Assembly: GCF_001420995.1 (NCBI RefSeq)
Contig: NZ_CP012184.1
Location: 1,844,501 to 1,908,500 of the forward strand
Direction of reading: 5' to 3'
DNA: 64,000 nt
Source: Pseudonocardia sp. EC080619-01
GTDB lineage: Bacteria; Actinomycetota; Actinomycetes; Mycobacteriales; Pseudonocardiaceae
In this document: positions 43,267-52,475 of the stretch, in pieces
Numbering within the stretch: the stretch's first letter is position 1
Layout: each line of letters starts with the position of its first letter
Notes under the pieces: generated by a model
Databases searched by the model: none
The model's input: the letters and a program-made list of their open reading frames with translations, nothing else
What the model was told of the DNA's origin: nothing
Position numbers and translations under genes: made by a program

Positions 43267-45543
43267 TCACGCGGCGTCGTCACGGCGGTCCGAGCCCGAC
43301 GACGATCCCGGGGAGTCCTCGGAGGACGAGCCGCCACGGCCGGAGTCGCTCCCGCCCGGGTCGCCGCGGCCGGAACCACCACGGTCCGAGCCGCCCCGAT
43401 CCGAGCCGCTCCGGTCCGAGCCGCTCCGCCCGGAACCGTCCCGGTCCGACCCGGACCGGTCCCCGCTCCGAGAGCCGTCGTCGGAACCACCCCGCTCCGA
43501 GGCGCCGGCCGACCGGCTCCGCCCGGATCCGTCACCCGAGCCACCGCCGGAACCCTCCGCGCTCCGGCCACCCCCGGAGTCCGAGCCACCCGAACGCGAG
43601 CCCGAGCCGCCCGACTCCGTGGACCCGCCCCCCGACGACCGCCCGCTGCGCTCCGCCATCTGCTCCGCCGCCTGCCGGTCGGCCTCGGCGAGCACGGGCG
43701 CCGCCGCCTCCTTCCCCATCGCCGCCTCGACGTAGGACCCCGCGACCGCGCTGGCGATCCCGCGGGAGCCCGAGCCCGACCCGGACCCGGACCCACCGGA
43801 CCGCGACCCGGTCCCCGATCCGTCGGACCGCGGGTCCGGGACTCGGGGCTCCGCGGCACGGGACGTCGTGGACTCCGCCCGGTCCGGCGCACGCGATCCG
43901 GACCGGCCGCGCCGGGAGTCGCCGTCCCGGTCCGCCCGCGCCCGGTCCCCGGCGGACGGGCCGTCACCGGAGCGCCGCCGGTCCGCGTCACCCCCGCCAC
44001 CGGACCGGCGCCGCTCCCCGCCACCGGTGAGCCCGTCGACCGCCGACCCCAGCCCCTCCGCGGTGTCCCCGACGCCGCGGGCGGCCGCGCCGGCCCCCGC
44101 ACCGATCTTCCGCACGGGTCCGTCCGCCTCCCCGGGCCGTGCGCCCGAGCCGGGACCCTGCCGCCGGTCGTCCCCACCGGATCGGGACGCCGTGCCGCCC
44201 CGGCCGGGACGACGGTCGTCGTCACTCTTCCCGCCGGTCAGCGACGCCACGCCGTCGGCGGCGTCGGAGACCGCGCCGCCCAGCGTCTCCCCCGGGCCGG
44301 CCTTCGCCGCCGCGGCACGCGGGGCGGCGCCGCGGTCGCCGTCGGGCCTGCTGCCCGCGCCGCGACCGGACCCGCCCGCCGGGCCCTCCGCCCGTCGCGC
44401 TGTCTCGTCGACAGGACCGCGCGGGTCCGGCGGGCCGCTGGTGCCGACGTCGTCGCGCTCCCGGTCCCCGCCGGTCTCCCGGCCGCCCGCGAGGACCTGC
44501 GGGGTCTGCCGCGGGCCGGACGGCTCGGGCGCCGGCGGTTCCGCACCGCGGGCCAGCGCCAGCACGTCGCCGGACACCGCATCGGTGCGCGACCGGTCCT
44601 CGGGCAGCGGGGCGGTCCGGGCACGCTCGACGCTGTCGTCGATCCCCTCCAGCTCCTCGGCGCACGCGTCGCGGCGGCGGGCCCGTAGGTCCCGCTGCTC
44701 CTCCAGCGAGGTGGCGGCGGCGACCTGGCCGGTCGTGCGGCGCGCCGGCGGCGGCAGCTCCGCGACGATCCGGTCCAGCTCGGCGAGCTGCCGGTCGGCC
44801 GCGGCCAGCGCGGCGACGGCGTCCGGCCGGGACGCGTAGGCGTCCAGCTGGGACTGCAGCGCGGCCCGCTGCTGGCGCAGGGTGTCGCGCTGCCGGCGGA
44901 GCTGCCCGACCGCGGCGGGGTCGTTCCCGGTGGCGTGCGGGGAACGCGCCCACGTCCGCTCGGTGCTCGCCAGTGTGCCGAGCTGTTCGTCGAGGGACGT
45001 CAGCGTGACCCGGGCCCGGCTCGCCCACTCGTCGGCGGTCCGCTCCTGGGCGGCCGGCGCGCCGTCGACGGAACGCGGCGTCGTCGTGAGTGCGTACCCG
45101 CCCAGCAGGACGGCGGTCGCGCCGATGAGCGCGAGGGTGCGGCGGTGCCGCAGCGGGGTCCGCGGTGCGCACAGCCGCGCCGGCACCGGGGCGGCGCCGG
45201 GAGCCGCGCCCGTCCGCCGGGCCCGGCCACCCTCCGGGGACCCGCCCGCCGGGCGTGCCGGACGGACCGGGACGTGTGCCGGACCGGGCTCGCGCAGCCA
45301 CGGCAGCGTCTCGGTGGCCCGGTCGTCGCCGGTGGCCTGCGCGGCCGCCCGGCGGACCCGGCGGGCCGCCAGCCGGTGGGCGGCGGAGCAGTAGAGCCGT
45401 TGCGGTCGTCCGTGGACGGACCCGATCGTCTCCACACAACCGTCCAGGGCGCACGTGCGCACCGGTTCGTCCACGAAGTCCTCCCGCCACCCGTGCCGCC
45501 GGCCACCGGCGCGCACCGGCGTGTCGCGGCGATCCGAAGCCAT
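43267..45543 (-). CDS. Zinc-finger, single-TM, coiled-coil protein with Ser/Gly/Arg/Asp tail
   Basis: About 758 residues from ATG 45543 (a longer start at 45606 is possible). It begins with a short Cys/His cluster (CALDGC, then YCSAAHR), then a Pro/Ala region, one membrane helix (ALIGATAVLLGGYALTT), a roughly 150-residue coiled coil (QLRRQRDTLRQQRAALQSQ), and a long Arg/Asp/Gly/Ser tail with many GSDRSGSDRGG-like units (43270-43650). The GASYVEAAMGKEAAAPVL-like island before the tail (around 43680-43750) is the only other folded-looking part. No known family recognised. The composition is extreme, but the frame is open throughout and codon third positions stay G/C-rich, so I call it real. Confidence 0.65.
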   Translation of the reverse strand: MASDRRDTPVRAGGRRHGWREDFVDEPVRTCALDGCVETIGSVHGRPQRLYCSAAHRLAARRVRRAAAQATGDDRATETLPWLREPGPAHVPVRPARPAGGSPEGGRARRTGAAPGAAPVPARLCAPRTPLRHRRTLALIGATAVLLGGYALTTTPRSVDGAPAAQERTADEWASRARVTLTSLDEQLGTLASTERTWARSPHATGNDPAAVGQLRRQRDTLRQQRAALQSQLDAYASRPDAVAALAAADRQLAELDRIVAELPPPARRTTGQVAAATSLEEQRDLRARRRDACAEELEGIDDSVERARTAPLPEDRSRTDAVSGDVLALARGAEPPAPEPSGPRQTPQVLAGGRETGGDRERDDVGTSGPPDPRGPVDETARRAEGPAGGSGRGAGSRPDGDRGAAPRAAAAKAGPGETLGGAVSDAADGVASLTGGKSDDDRRPGRGGTASRSGGDDRRQGPGSGARPGEADGPVRKIGAGAGAAARGVGDTAEGLGSAVDGLTGGGERRRSGGGGDADRRRSGDGPSAGDRARADRDGDSRRGRSGSRAPDRAESTTSRAAEPRVPDPRSDGSGTGSRSGGSGSGSGSGSRGIASAVAGSYVEAAMGKEAAAPVLAEADRQAAEQMAERSGRSSGGGSTESGGSGSRSGGSDSGGGRSAEGSGGGSGDGSGRSRSAGASERGGSDDGSRSGDRSGSDRDGSGRSGSDRSGSDRGGSDRGGSGRGDPGGSDSGRGGSSSEDSPGSSSGSDRRDDAA

Positions 45544-45656
45544 GTTTCGCGGGACGACCTGGTTACGGGGGTCGATCCGGTGATCGTCACCCGTCCGGGT
45601 CGGCAACCGCGGTCGGCAACGGCGGGCGCACGCACCGTTCCGCTGCGTGGACGACG

Positions 45657-45690
45657 ACGGCCGCCGCCCCGGGATCGGGACGGCGGCCGT
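45657..45690. terminator. Hairpin downstream of moeZ
   Basis: Perfect 10-bp arms (45657-45666 with 45681-45690) around a partly self-complementary loop, 19 bases after the moeZ stop in the direction of transcription. Confidence 0.7.
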
Positions 45691-45708
45691 GGGCTCGCGC
45701 GGGAGGGG

Positions 45709-46881
45709 TCAGTAGGTCGGCTGCGAGGGGTCGATCTGCTTGACCCAGGACAGCACGCCCCCGCCGACGTGGACGGCGTCGGCGAAGCCTGCCTTGTGCA
45801 GCGCCGCGAGGGCCTCGGCGGAGCGGCCGCCGGACTTGCAGTGCAGCACCACCGGCCGGTCCTGGGAGATCTCGGACAGCGCCTCGCCGGACAGGATCCG
45901 GTCCTTGGGGATCAGCGTCGCGCCCGGGATGTTCACGATCTCGTACTCGTGCGGCTCGCGGACGTCGATGAGCTGGAAGTCCTTGCCCGCGTCGATCATC
46001 TGCTTGAGCTCGCCGACGGTGATCGTGTTGCCGGCCGCCGCGTCCTGCGCGTCCTGGGTGACGGTGCCGCAGAACGCCTCGTAGTCGATCAGCTCGGTGA
46101 TCTTCGGCGTCTCCGGGTCCTTGCGGATCTTCACCTGGCGCCAGGTGGTCTCCAGCGCGTCGTAGATCACCAGGCGGCCGAGCAGCGGCTCGCCGATACC
46201 GGTGATCAGCTTGACGGCCTCGTTGACCATGATCGAGCCGATCGACGCGCAGAGCACGCCCAGCACCCCGCCCTCGGCGCAGGACGGGACCATCCCGGGC
46301 GGCGGGGGCTCCGGGTAGAGGTCGCGGTAGTTGAGGCCCTGCCCGTCGGGGGCGTCCTCCCAGAACACCGACGCCTGGCCCTCGAACCGGAAGATCGAGC
46401 CCCAGACGTAGGGCTTGCCCAGCAGCACCGCGGCGTCGTTCACCAGGTAGCGGGTGGCGAAGTTGTCCGTGCCGTCCAGGATCAGGTCGTAGTCCCGGAA
46501 GACGTCGAGGACGTTCTCACTGGTCAGTCGCTCGTTGTGCAGCCGGACCTCGACGTAGGGGTTGACCTCGCGGATCGAGTCACGGGCCGACTCGGCCTTC
46601 GGCCGGTCGATGTCCGACTGGCCGTGGATGACCTGGCGCTGCAGGTTGGACTCGTCGACGACGTCGAACTCGACGATGCCGAGCGTCCCGACACCCGCGG
46701 CGGCCAGGTACAGCAGGGCGGGCGAGCCGAGCCCGCCGGCACCGACGACCAGGACCTTGGCGTTCTTCAGCCGCTTCTGACCATCCATCCCGACATCCGG
46801 GATGATGAGGTGGCGGCTGTACCGCTCGACCTCTTCCTTGGTGAGCTCGGTAGCCGGCTCCACCAGCGGCGGTAGCGCCAT
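45709..46881 (-). CDS. moeZ: Adenylyltransferase/sulfurtransferase MoeZ
   Basis: 390 residues from ATG 46881, with GAGGAG eight bases before; GTG 46890 is less likely. The N-terminal MoeB/ThiF domain has VLVVGAGGLGSPALLYLAAA and the adenylation Arg/Asp residues (LDGTDNFATRYLVND). The C-terminal rhodanese domain has the persulfide Cys in VLHCKSGGRSAEAL. MoeZ activates small sulfur-carrier proteins by adenylation and thiocarboxylation for molybdopterin, thiamine and cysteine routes. It is placed after a hydrolase gene and before the coiled-coil gene, as part of the mycobacteria-like backbone. Confidence 0.94.
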   Translation of the reverse strand: MALPPLVEPATELTKEEVERYSRHLIIPDVGMDGQKRLKNAKVLVVGAGGLGSPALLYLAAAGVGTLGIVEFDVVDESNLQRQVIHGQSDIDRPKAESARDSIREVNPYVEVRLHNERLTSENVLDVFRDYDLILDGTDNFATRYLVNDAAVLLGKPYVWGSIFRFEGQASVFWEDAPDGQGLNYRDLYPEPPPPGMVPSCAEGGVLGVLCASIGSIMVNEAVKLITGIGEPLLGRLVIYDALETTWRQVKIRKDPETPKITELIDYEAFCGTVTQDAQDAAAGNTITVGELKQMIDAGKDFQLIDVREPHEYEIVNIPGATLIPKDRILSGEALSEISQDRPVVLHCKSGGRSAEALAALHKAGFADAVHVGGGVLSWVKQIDPSQPTY

Positions 46882-46923
46882 CTCGTCCACTCCTCGCGTT
46901 GTCGCGTGCGGTCTCGCTGCGTC

Positions 46924-47952
46924 TCAACGCACCGGGTCGCCACCATCTTCCCCGATGCCGGTGCGGCCGCCGTCCCACAGCCCGGCGACGGCGCGGGCCA
47001 CCGCCTCGGGACGCTCGATCTGGGCGACGTGCCCGGTCTCCGGGAGCACCAGCAGACCCGCGTCCAGCGCCGACGCCGTCCGCCGGGCGAGCTTCGGGGT
47101 GACGACGCGGTCGGCGCCGCCCCACACCACCAGCGTGGGCACCCGCACCCGGGACGCCCGCTGCCACGCCGTCCGGCCCGCCCACACCGCGAGCAGCCCG
47201 CGGGTGGCGCCGTCGGAGGCCTCGGCCGCCCACGGCAGCGTCGCCCGGTGCTCGTGCTCGGCGATCAGTTCCTCCAGCCGTCGCTCGGAGCCGCGCTGCG
47301 GGTCGGCGAAGCAGACCTTCACGATCCGCTCGGCCCGGCTGCGCAGCGGCTCGGCGGCGAGCGCGCGCCGGGCGCCGCGGCCGAGGACCGGCACCATGGC
47401 GAGCGCCATCCGCGGGTCGGACAGCCGCCGCGGGTCCGGGCGCAGGTCCGGCATCGCGGGCGACACCAGCGTCAGGGTCCGGACCAGCTCCGGACGGCGG
47501 GCCGCGACCGTCATGCAGATCAGGCCACCGAGCGAGTTCCCGACGAGGTGCACCGGCCGGCCGCGACCGGCCAGCCAGCAGAGCAGCGCGTCGGCCATGC
47601 CGTCCGGGGTGAAGTCGCGCGACGCCGTCGGCTCGGACAGCCCGAAGCCCGGCAGGTCCACCGACAGTCCGCTGGCGCGGGTGCCCAGCAGCCCGGCGAG
47701 ATCGGTCCAGTTGGTCGCCGACCCGGCGAGGCCGTGGACGTAGACCGCCTCGGTGCCGGGATCGCCCGGGGTCTCCCGGACGTGCAGCGACACCCCGCCC
47801 GCGGTGACCGTCCGGCCGGGCCACGGTGCCTGGTCGGACCCCAGTGATGCGAGGGTCGTGGGGTCGGCCAGGCGCGGCTCCGCACCCGTCGCCGCCCCGG
47901 ACCGGGGCGCGGTGACGGGCGGATGAACGGGGAGCGTCGTACCGGCGGCCAT
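46924..47952 (-). CDS. Alpha/beta hydrolase
   Basis: About 342 residues from ATG 47952; the frame is open further upstream, but conservation starts later. The nucleophile elbow is GNSLGG, the oxyanion region VYVHGLAGSATNW, and the catalytic acid and His are probably in VVWGGADRVVTP and LPETGHVAQIERPE. Substrate unknown. It is 42 bases upstream of moeZ on the same strand and divergent from the secreted protein at 48114. Confidence 0.82.
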   Translation of the reverse strand: MAAGTTLPVHPPVTAPRSGAATGAEPRLADPTTLASLGSDQAPWPGRTVTAGGVSLHVRETPGDPGTEAVYVHGLAGSATNWTDLAGLLGTRASGLSVDLPGFGLSEPTASRDFTPDGMADALLCWLAGRGRPVHLVGNSLGGLICMTVAARRPELVRTLTLVSPAMPDLRPDPRRLSDPRMALAMVPVLGRGARRALAAEPLRSRAERIVKVCFADPQRGSERRLEELIAEHEHRATLPWAAEASDGATRGLLAVWAGRTAWQRASRVRVPTLVVWGGADRVVTPKLARRTASALDAGLLVLPETGHVAQIERPEAVARAVAGLWDGGRTGIGEDGGDPVR

Positions 47953-48113
47953 CCGACAAGGATGACGTGCCGGTGATCCCCGTCGCCGTCCCGGGTGACC
48001 CCGATCTCGTCCGAGGGTCGATCTCGTCACTCCGTGCGTTCGGGCGTCCACGGAGCGCAACGGCTGCGGCGCCCGCGCGTTGTACCGGGGGGACACCGAC
48101 CACGGGAGGACGC

Positions 48114-49031
48114 ATGGGGCGGATCGCGGGATCGGCCGCCGCCCGGATCGCCGGGTTCGGTGCCGCGTCGGTGCTCGTGTTCACCGGGGCCTGGACGGCG
48201 GGCGGTGCGCTGGAGGCGCTGGGCCCGGCGGGCGCCCCGGACGGCGCAGCCGGCTCGCCGGTGCTCCCCGCCCGGCAGGCCACCGACACCGGGAGCGCGC
48301 CGGGCGGCGTCCTCAGCACCGGTGCCGGGTACAGCCTGTCCCCCGTGCGTCAGGTCTACCCGTACCGGCAGCCCACCGAGGTGGCCTTCACCGTCACCGG
48401 CTCCGACGGGGCACCGGTGACCCGGTTCGACGACCCCGGCGACGGCGAGCCGGTCATGGACGTGGCCGTGCTGCGCCGCGACGTCGCCGGCTACACCCGG
48501 CTGCGCGCCACCCAGGGCCCCGACGGCGTCTGGCGGGCCCCGGCGACCTTCCCCGGGGAGGGCGTCTGGCGGCTCTACGCGGGGTTCACCCCGACCGGCG
48601 GCCCACGCCTGGACCTGGGCACCGACCTGCACGTCCCCGGCCCGTACGGCGCGTTCCAGTTCCCCGACGAGAACCGTGCCGGGCTCTGCGGCGGCAGCGA
48701 CCAGCAGGTCCGGCTCGACGGCGTGCTGGTCCCGGGCGGCGACTCGCGCCTGTTCGCCACCGTCGGGAGGGACGGCGCCCCGGTCACCGACCTCGAACCG
48801 CTCGACGACGGCGGGTTCGGCCGGGTCACCGCCGTCCGGCAGGGCGACCTGGCCCGGTTCCCGGTGCGCCCGGAGGTGACCGGCGCGTCGCCGGCCGACC
48901 GGGCCGGGCCCGGGATCGCGTTCACCGCGTCGGTCCCCGCCCCGGGCAGCTACCGGCTCTTCCTCGACTACCGCTCCGGCGGCGCGCTGCGCTCCTGCGA
49001 GTTCACCCTGCCGACGGCGCCGGGGAGCTGA
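48114..49031 (+). CDS. Exported or membrane-anchored protein, partner of the pseudo-ATPase
   Basis: 305 residues. ATG 48114 follows GGGAGGA. The N terminus has a hydrophobic segment (ARIAGFGAASVLVFTGAWTA, about 9-28) acting as signal or anchor. The rest is beta-rich, with VYPYRQPTEVAFTVTGSDG, VWRLYAGFTPTGGPRLDLG and SYRLFLDYRSGG. The YtkA-like and copper-associated extracellular proteins share this style, and one Cys is at AGLCGGSD and one near the end (LRSCEFTL), possibly a disulfide. It is followed after four bases by the P-type ATPase-like gene, which indicates a two-gene unit. Metal handling is inferred only. Confidence 0.7.
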   Translation: MGRIAGSAAARIAGFGAASVLVFTGAWTAGGALEALGPAGAPDGAAGSPVLPARQATDTGSAPGGVLSTGAGYSLSPVRQVYPYRQPTEVAFTVTGSDGAPVTRFDDPGDGEPVMDVAVLRRDVAGYTRLRATQGPDGVWRAPATFPGEGVWRLYAGFTPTGGPRLDLGTDLHVPGPYGAFQFPDENRAGLCGGSDQQVRLDGVLVPGGDSRLFATVGRDGAPVTDLEPLDDGGFGRVTAVRQGDLARFPVRPEVTGASPADRAGPGIAFTASVPAPGSYRLFLDYRSGGALRSCEFTLPTAPGS

Positions 49032-49035
49032 GCCG

Positions 49036-50820
49036 GTGCGCCGACCCGTGCCGGTCCCCGCCGCCGTCGCGGCCGTGGCGGCACTGCTGCTCCCGCTCGC
49101 CGGGCCGGTGGTGCCCCCGTCCGCGCACCCGGGCGTCCTCGTGGGGGCCGTCCTGCTGGGGGCCGCCGTCGTGTGCGGCGCCGGGCGGCACGGGCACCGG
49201 GCGGCCGCCCGTGCACTGCGGCAGGGCTCCGTCACCGCCGACGCCGGCGTCTCGCTGGCGACCCTGCCGGCACTCACCTGGTCGGGCTTTGCTCTGCTCA
49301 CCCCGGCGCTCGGGGGGCCGGGCGCGCCCACCGGGATCCGGGATCCCGGAGCGCTCCTGACCGGACCGTCCCTGCTGCCGGGGATCGCGGCCGTGCTGAC
49401 GGTGGTCGCCCTGGCCGTCCGGGTCACCGGACGGAGCGACGACGACGGGCCGGGCGAGGACGCGCTCGGCGCGGCCGCCGACCGGTGGTGCGTGCGGATG
49501 GTCCCGGTCACGGCGCTGCTCGCGCTGGCCGTCGCCGGGTTCCGTGCGGGCACCGGCCGGCCCTGGGACGACGCCGCGACGGCCGCGGTGGCCGTCCTGC
49601 TCGCCGGCTGCCCGCTGGTGCTGCTCGCCGCGGTCCCGGCGGCCGTACGGGCCGCGGACCGGGCCTGCGGGACGGCCGTGCGGCTCCCGCTGCCGGCGGC
49701 GGGCCGGCCCGATCCGGTCGGCTGGACCGCCCCGCACCGCGGTCCGCGCCCCGCCGACCGGGTCGACACGGTCGCTCTCGCGGGGCCGGAGGTGCTGACC
49801 GGTGCCGTCCCCGCGCCGCTCGTCGTGCACCCGGCGCGCGGGGAGGACACGGCCACCGTGCTGCGCCTGGCCGGGTCGGTCGCCACCGGGATCGCGGCCG
49901 GTTCGGACCTCGGGCCCCTCGGCCGCGCGCTCGCCGCACAGGCCCCGGACGCGCTCCCGGACGTCGCCGAGGCCGACGAGCGGCCGGGGCTGGGCATGTC
50001 CGGGCTGGTCGCCGAGCTGCTCCCGGCGCCGGACGACGGGAGCGCGCCCCCGGGAGCCGGGATCGGGACGCTCGAGCGCAGCTCCCCGACCGTCGTCGCG
50101 CACGCGGTGCTCCTCGGCGCGCCCGCCTGGCTGCTCGAGCACGGCATCGGGCTGCCCGCCGACCTGGCCGTGCAACGCGAGCGGGCCGAGGCCGAGGGAC
50201 ACGCGATCGTCGCGGCCGCCTGGGACGGCACCGCCCGGGCCGTCCTGGAGCTGACCCGGTCCCCGCACGACGGCGCCGGCCCCGGCCTGGACGCGCTGCG
50301 GGCGGCCGGGACGGAGCCGGTCCTGCTCACCCCCGACGACGACGGCCCCGCCCGCGCGCTCGCCGCCGCCGCCGGCCTGGACCCGGCCGACCCCGACGCC
50401 GTCCGGCCGGGCCTGGATCCGGGCGGGCGCGCGGCCGCCGTCGCCGGGCTGCGGGTGCGTGGCCGCACGGTCGCGGTGGCAGCCGATCCCGGGACCGACC
50501 CGGCGGCGCTGGACCGGGCCGATCTGGCCGTCGAGCTGCACCCGCGGGCCCCGGGGCCGGCCGCACCGGACCCGGTCCCGGCGCCCGCCGGCGGATCGGC
50601 GAGGATCGTCGCCCGGGGCGGCCCCGCCGAGGTGGCCACGGCCCTCGAGCTGGCCCGCCGGGCGCGGGCGCACGCCCGCTCCGGGATCGTCGCGGGGGTC
50701 GTCGTGGGTGCGGCGGCGGTCGTCGCCGCGGTGGCCGGAGCACCCGCGGTGCCGGTCGCCGCGGTGCCGGTGCTCGGGGCGGCCGCGGTCCGCGTCCGCC
50801 GGATCCGCCCCGGCCGGTGA
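49036..50820 (+). CDS. Catalytically dead P1B-type ATPase homologue
   Basis: 594 residues. Membrane helices with CPLVLLAAVP (C192-P193) match the CPx motif of heavy-metal P-type ATPases, and TADAGVSLATLPAL matches the preceding helix pair. The cytoplasmic domains align in order, but each catalytic motif is lost. At the DKTGTLT position the sequence is AGPEVLT (249-255, so the phosphorylated Asp is Ala). TGD is TPD, and GDGxNDxPAL is ADPGTDPAAL. The N-terminal metal-binding domain is also missing. The reading frame is intact, so it is a maintained pseudoenzyme rather than a decaying gene. GGGGAG precedes the GTG. Confidence 0.78.
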   Translation: MRRPVPVPAAVAAVAALLLPLAGPVVPPSAHPGVLVGAVLLGAAVVCGAGRHGHRAAARALRQGSVTADAGVSLATLPALTWSGFALLTPALGGPGAPTGIRDPGALLTGPSLLPGIAAVLTVVALAVRVTGRSDDDGPGEDALGAAADRWCVRMVPVTALLALAVAGFRAGTGRPWDDAATAAVAVLLAGCPLVLLAAVPAAVRAADRACGTAVRLPLPAAGRPDPVGWTAPHRGPRPADRVDTVALAGPEVLTGAVPAPLVVHPARGEDTATVLRLAGSVATGIAAGSDLGPLGRALAAQAPDALPDVAEADERPGLGMSGLVAELLPAPDDGSAPPGAGIGTLERSSPTVVAHAVLLGAPAWLLEHGIGLPADLAVQRERAEAEGHAIVAAAWDGTARAVLELTRSPHDGAGPGLDALRAAGTEPVLLTPDDDGPARALAAAAGLDPADPDAVRPGLDPGGRAAAVAGLRVRGRTVAVAADPGTDPAALDRADLAVELHPRAPGPAAPDPVPAPAGGSARIVARGGPAEVATALELARRARAHARSGIVAGVVVGAAAVVAAVAGAPAVPVAAVPVLGAAAVRVRRIRPGR

Positions 50821-50860
50821 TCGGGTCTCCCATTGAGACCACACCGGTGTTCACGGAACG

Positions 50861-50890
50861 TTCGTCAACCCGGTTACCTGCGGGTAGGGT
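50861..50890 (+). promoter_or_regulatory. Probable promoter of the TetR gene at 50922
   Basis: TTCGTC (50861-50866) and TAGGGT (50885-50890) have an 18-base spacer. Within the spacer GTTACC (50873-50878) followed by TGC and GGGTAG resembles the operator of the other TetR gene at 53427. An inverted repeat GGTCTC-N5-GAGACC at 50824-50840 follows the preceding stop. Confidence 0.45.
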
Positions 50891-50921
50891 GACCCCACAC
50901 CGGGTGAAAGGTAGGGGGCCG

Positions 50922-51545
50922 ATGACCGGAACCGCCACGCCTCGGGGCGCTCGCCTGTCCCGTGGAGCGCGGCGCGCCCAGCTGTTGCTGGCCGCCCGCG
51001 ACGTCTTCGCCGACCAGGGCTATCACGCCGCCGCCATGGACGACATCGCCGAGCGGGCGGGTGTCAGCAAGCCGGTTCTCTACCAGCACTTCCCCGGGAA
51101 GCTGGAGCTGTACCAGGCGCTGCTGACGACCTACGCCGAGGAGCTCGTCGAGCGGGTCTCGGGGGCGATCGAGCGCACCGACGACAACAAGGAACGCGTG
51201 CAGGCCGCGGTCGCGGCGTACTTCGACTTCGTCGCCGGGGAGGGCCGGGCCTACCGGCTGGTGTTCGAGTCGGACCTGCGCGGCGACGCGGAGGCCGCGG
51301 CCCTCGTCGAGAGCGCGCTGGACCGCTGCATCGACGCGGTCGCGGGCGCCGTCACCACCGACGCCGGGCTCGACCACGACCGCGCCCGGCTGCTCGCCGT
51401 CGGACTGGTCGGGCTCAGCCAGGTCGGTGCCCAGTACTGGCTGGACTCCGACCAGCGGGTCCCCCGGGACGAGGCCGTGGCGCTGATGACCTCGCTCGCC
51501 TGGCGGGGCATCGCCGGCTTCCCGAAGCAGTCCGGCGAGCAGTAG
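50922..51545 (+). CDS. TetR-family regulator (Rv3208-like)
   Basis: 207 residues. The N-terminal HTH is MDDIAERAGVSKPVLYQHF within a TetR_N domain (about 18-64). The C-terminal ligand domain (VAAYFDFVAGEGRAYRLVFE, then VGLVGLSQVGAQYWL) matches the conserved actinobacterial TetR located beside DUF3107 and ferritin-like genes. The long frame upstream of this ATG belongs to the ATPase-like gene region and is not conserved. GTAGGGGG is a weak RBS. It is convergent with the hydrolase at 51559. Confidence 0.9.
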   Translation: MTGTATPRGARLSRGARRAQLLLAARDVFADQGYHAAAMDDIAERAGVSKPVLYQHFPGKLELYQALLTTYAEELVERVSGAIERTDDNKERVQAAVAAYFDFVAGEGRAYRLVFESDLRGDAEAAALVESALDRCIDAVAGAVTTDAGLDHDRARLLAVGLVGLSQVGAQYWLDSDQRVPRDEAVALMTSLAWRGIAGFPKQSGEQ

Positions 51546-51558
51546 CCACCCGGCCCGG

Positions 51559-52464
51559 TCAGGCCGCCCGCGTCGCGGCGGCCTGCCGGACCAGGGCGGC
51601 GATCCGGGCCGTCACCCCGCCGACGCGCTCGACGGGAAGCATGTGCCCGGCGTCCGGGAACACGGTCAGGCCCGCCCGCGGCAGCCGGTCCCGGATGCGC
51701 CGCGAGAACCGCGGCGGGGTCAGCCGGTCCCGCGAGCCCGCCAGGATCTCGACCGGGAGCGCGGCGAACGCCTCCAGTGCCTCGTCGCGCTCGTGCTCGG
51801 TGAGGGTCGGAGTGAAGCCGGAGACGGTCGTCGGGCGGCAGGCGGCGATCGCCTCGCAGGTCGCCCGCACCGCGAGCCGGTCCGGACGCCTGCCCAGCAG
51901 CAACGGCTGCAGGCCGGCCCGCAGCAGCGCGGGGTGGGTGCTCAGCGAGCGCCGGCCCGTCCACAGCGGACTGACCGTGACCTTGTCCTTCCCCGCCAGG
52001 AACAGTTCGGCGCGACGCCCGGTCAGCCCGAGCGTGGCCGCGCCCCCGAGCCCGCCGCTGGCCGTGGCGACCAGCGCGACGCCCGCGACCCGCGACGCCA
52101 CCAGGTCCGGATACCGCTGGGCCAGCGCCATCGCGGTCATCCCGCCCATCGAGTGCCCGGCCAGCACGAGCGGCCCGGACGGCGCCACCTGCCCGATCAC
52201 CTCGGCCATGTCGTCGGCGAGGCGGTCGAGGGTCTTGAGCTCGTCCGGGGTGTCGTCGGACCGGCCGTGGCCGCGGTGGTCGTAGCGCACGACGCGCGGT
52301 GCCGCGGCCCCGCCGGACGCCACCAGCGCGTCGGCCACCGGCGCCCAGCAGCGCTCGTCGAGGGTCCAGCCGTGCGCCAGCAGCACGGTGACCGGCGCCG
52401 ACGCCGGACCCGACTCGCACACGTGCAGCCCGGTCCCGTCCCGGGTCACGACCCGCCTGCTCAT
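51559..52464 (-). CDS. Alpha/beta hydrolase
   Basis: 301 residues. VLLAHGWTLDERCW (oxyanion HG), VRYDHRGHGRSD, the nucleophile elbow LAGHSMGGMTAMALA, and a C-terminal DAGHMLPVERV with catalytic His. The catalytic acid probably lies in EILAGSRDRLTPP. The gene starts 11 bases after the AurF-type gene on the same strand, so the two are likely co-transcribed and act on one pathway. Confidence 0.87.
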   Translation of the reverse strand: MSRRVVTRDGTGLHVCESGPASAPVTVLLAHGWTLDERCWAPVADALVASGGAAAPRVVRYDHRGHGRSDDTPDELKTLDRLADDMAEVIGQVAPSGPLVLAGHSMGGMTAMALAQRYPDLVASRVAGVALVATASGGLGGAATLGLTGRRAELFLAGKDKVTVSPLWTGRRSLSTHPALLRAGLQPLLLGRRPDRLAVRATCEAIAACRPTTVSGFTPTLTEHERDEALEAFAALPVEILAGSRDRLTPPRFSRRIRDRLPRAGLTVFPDAGHMLPVERVGGVTARIAALVRQAAATRAA

Positions 52465-52475
52465 CGATCACTCCC

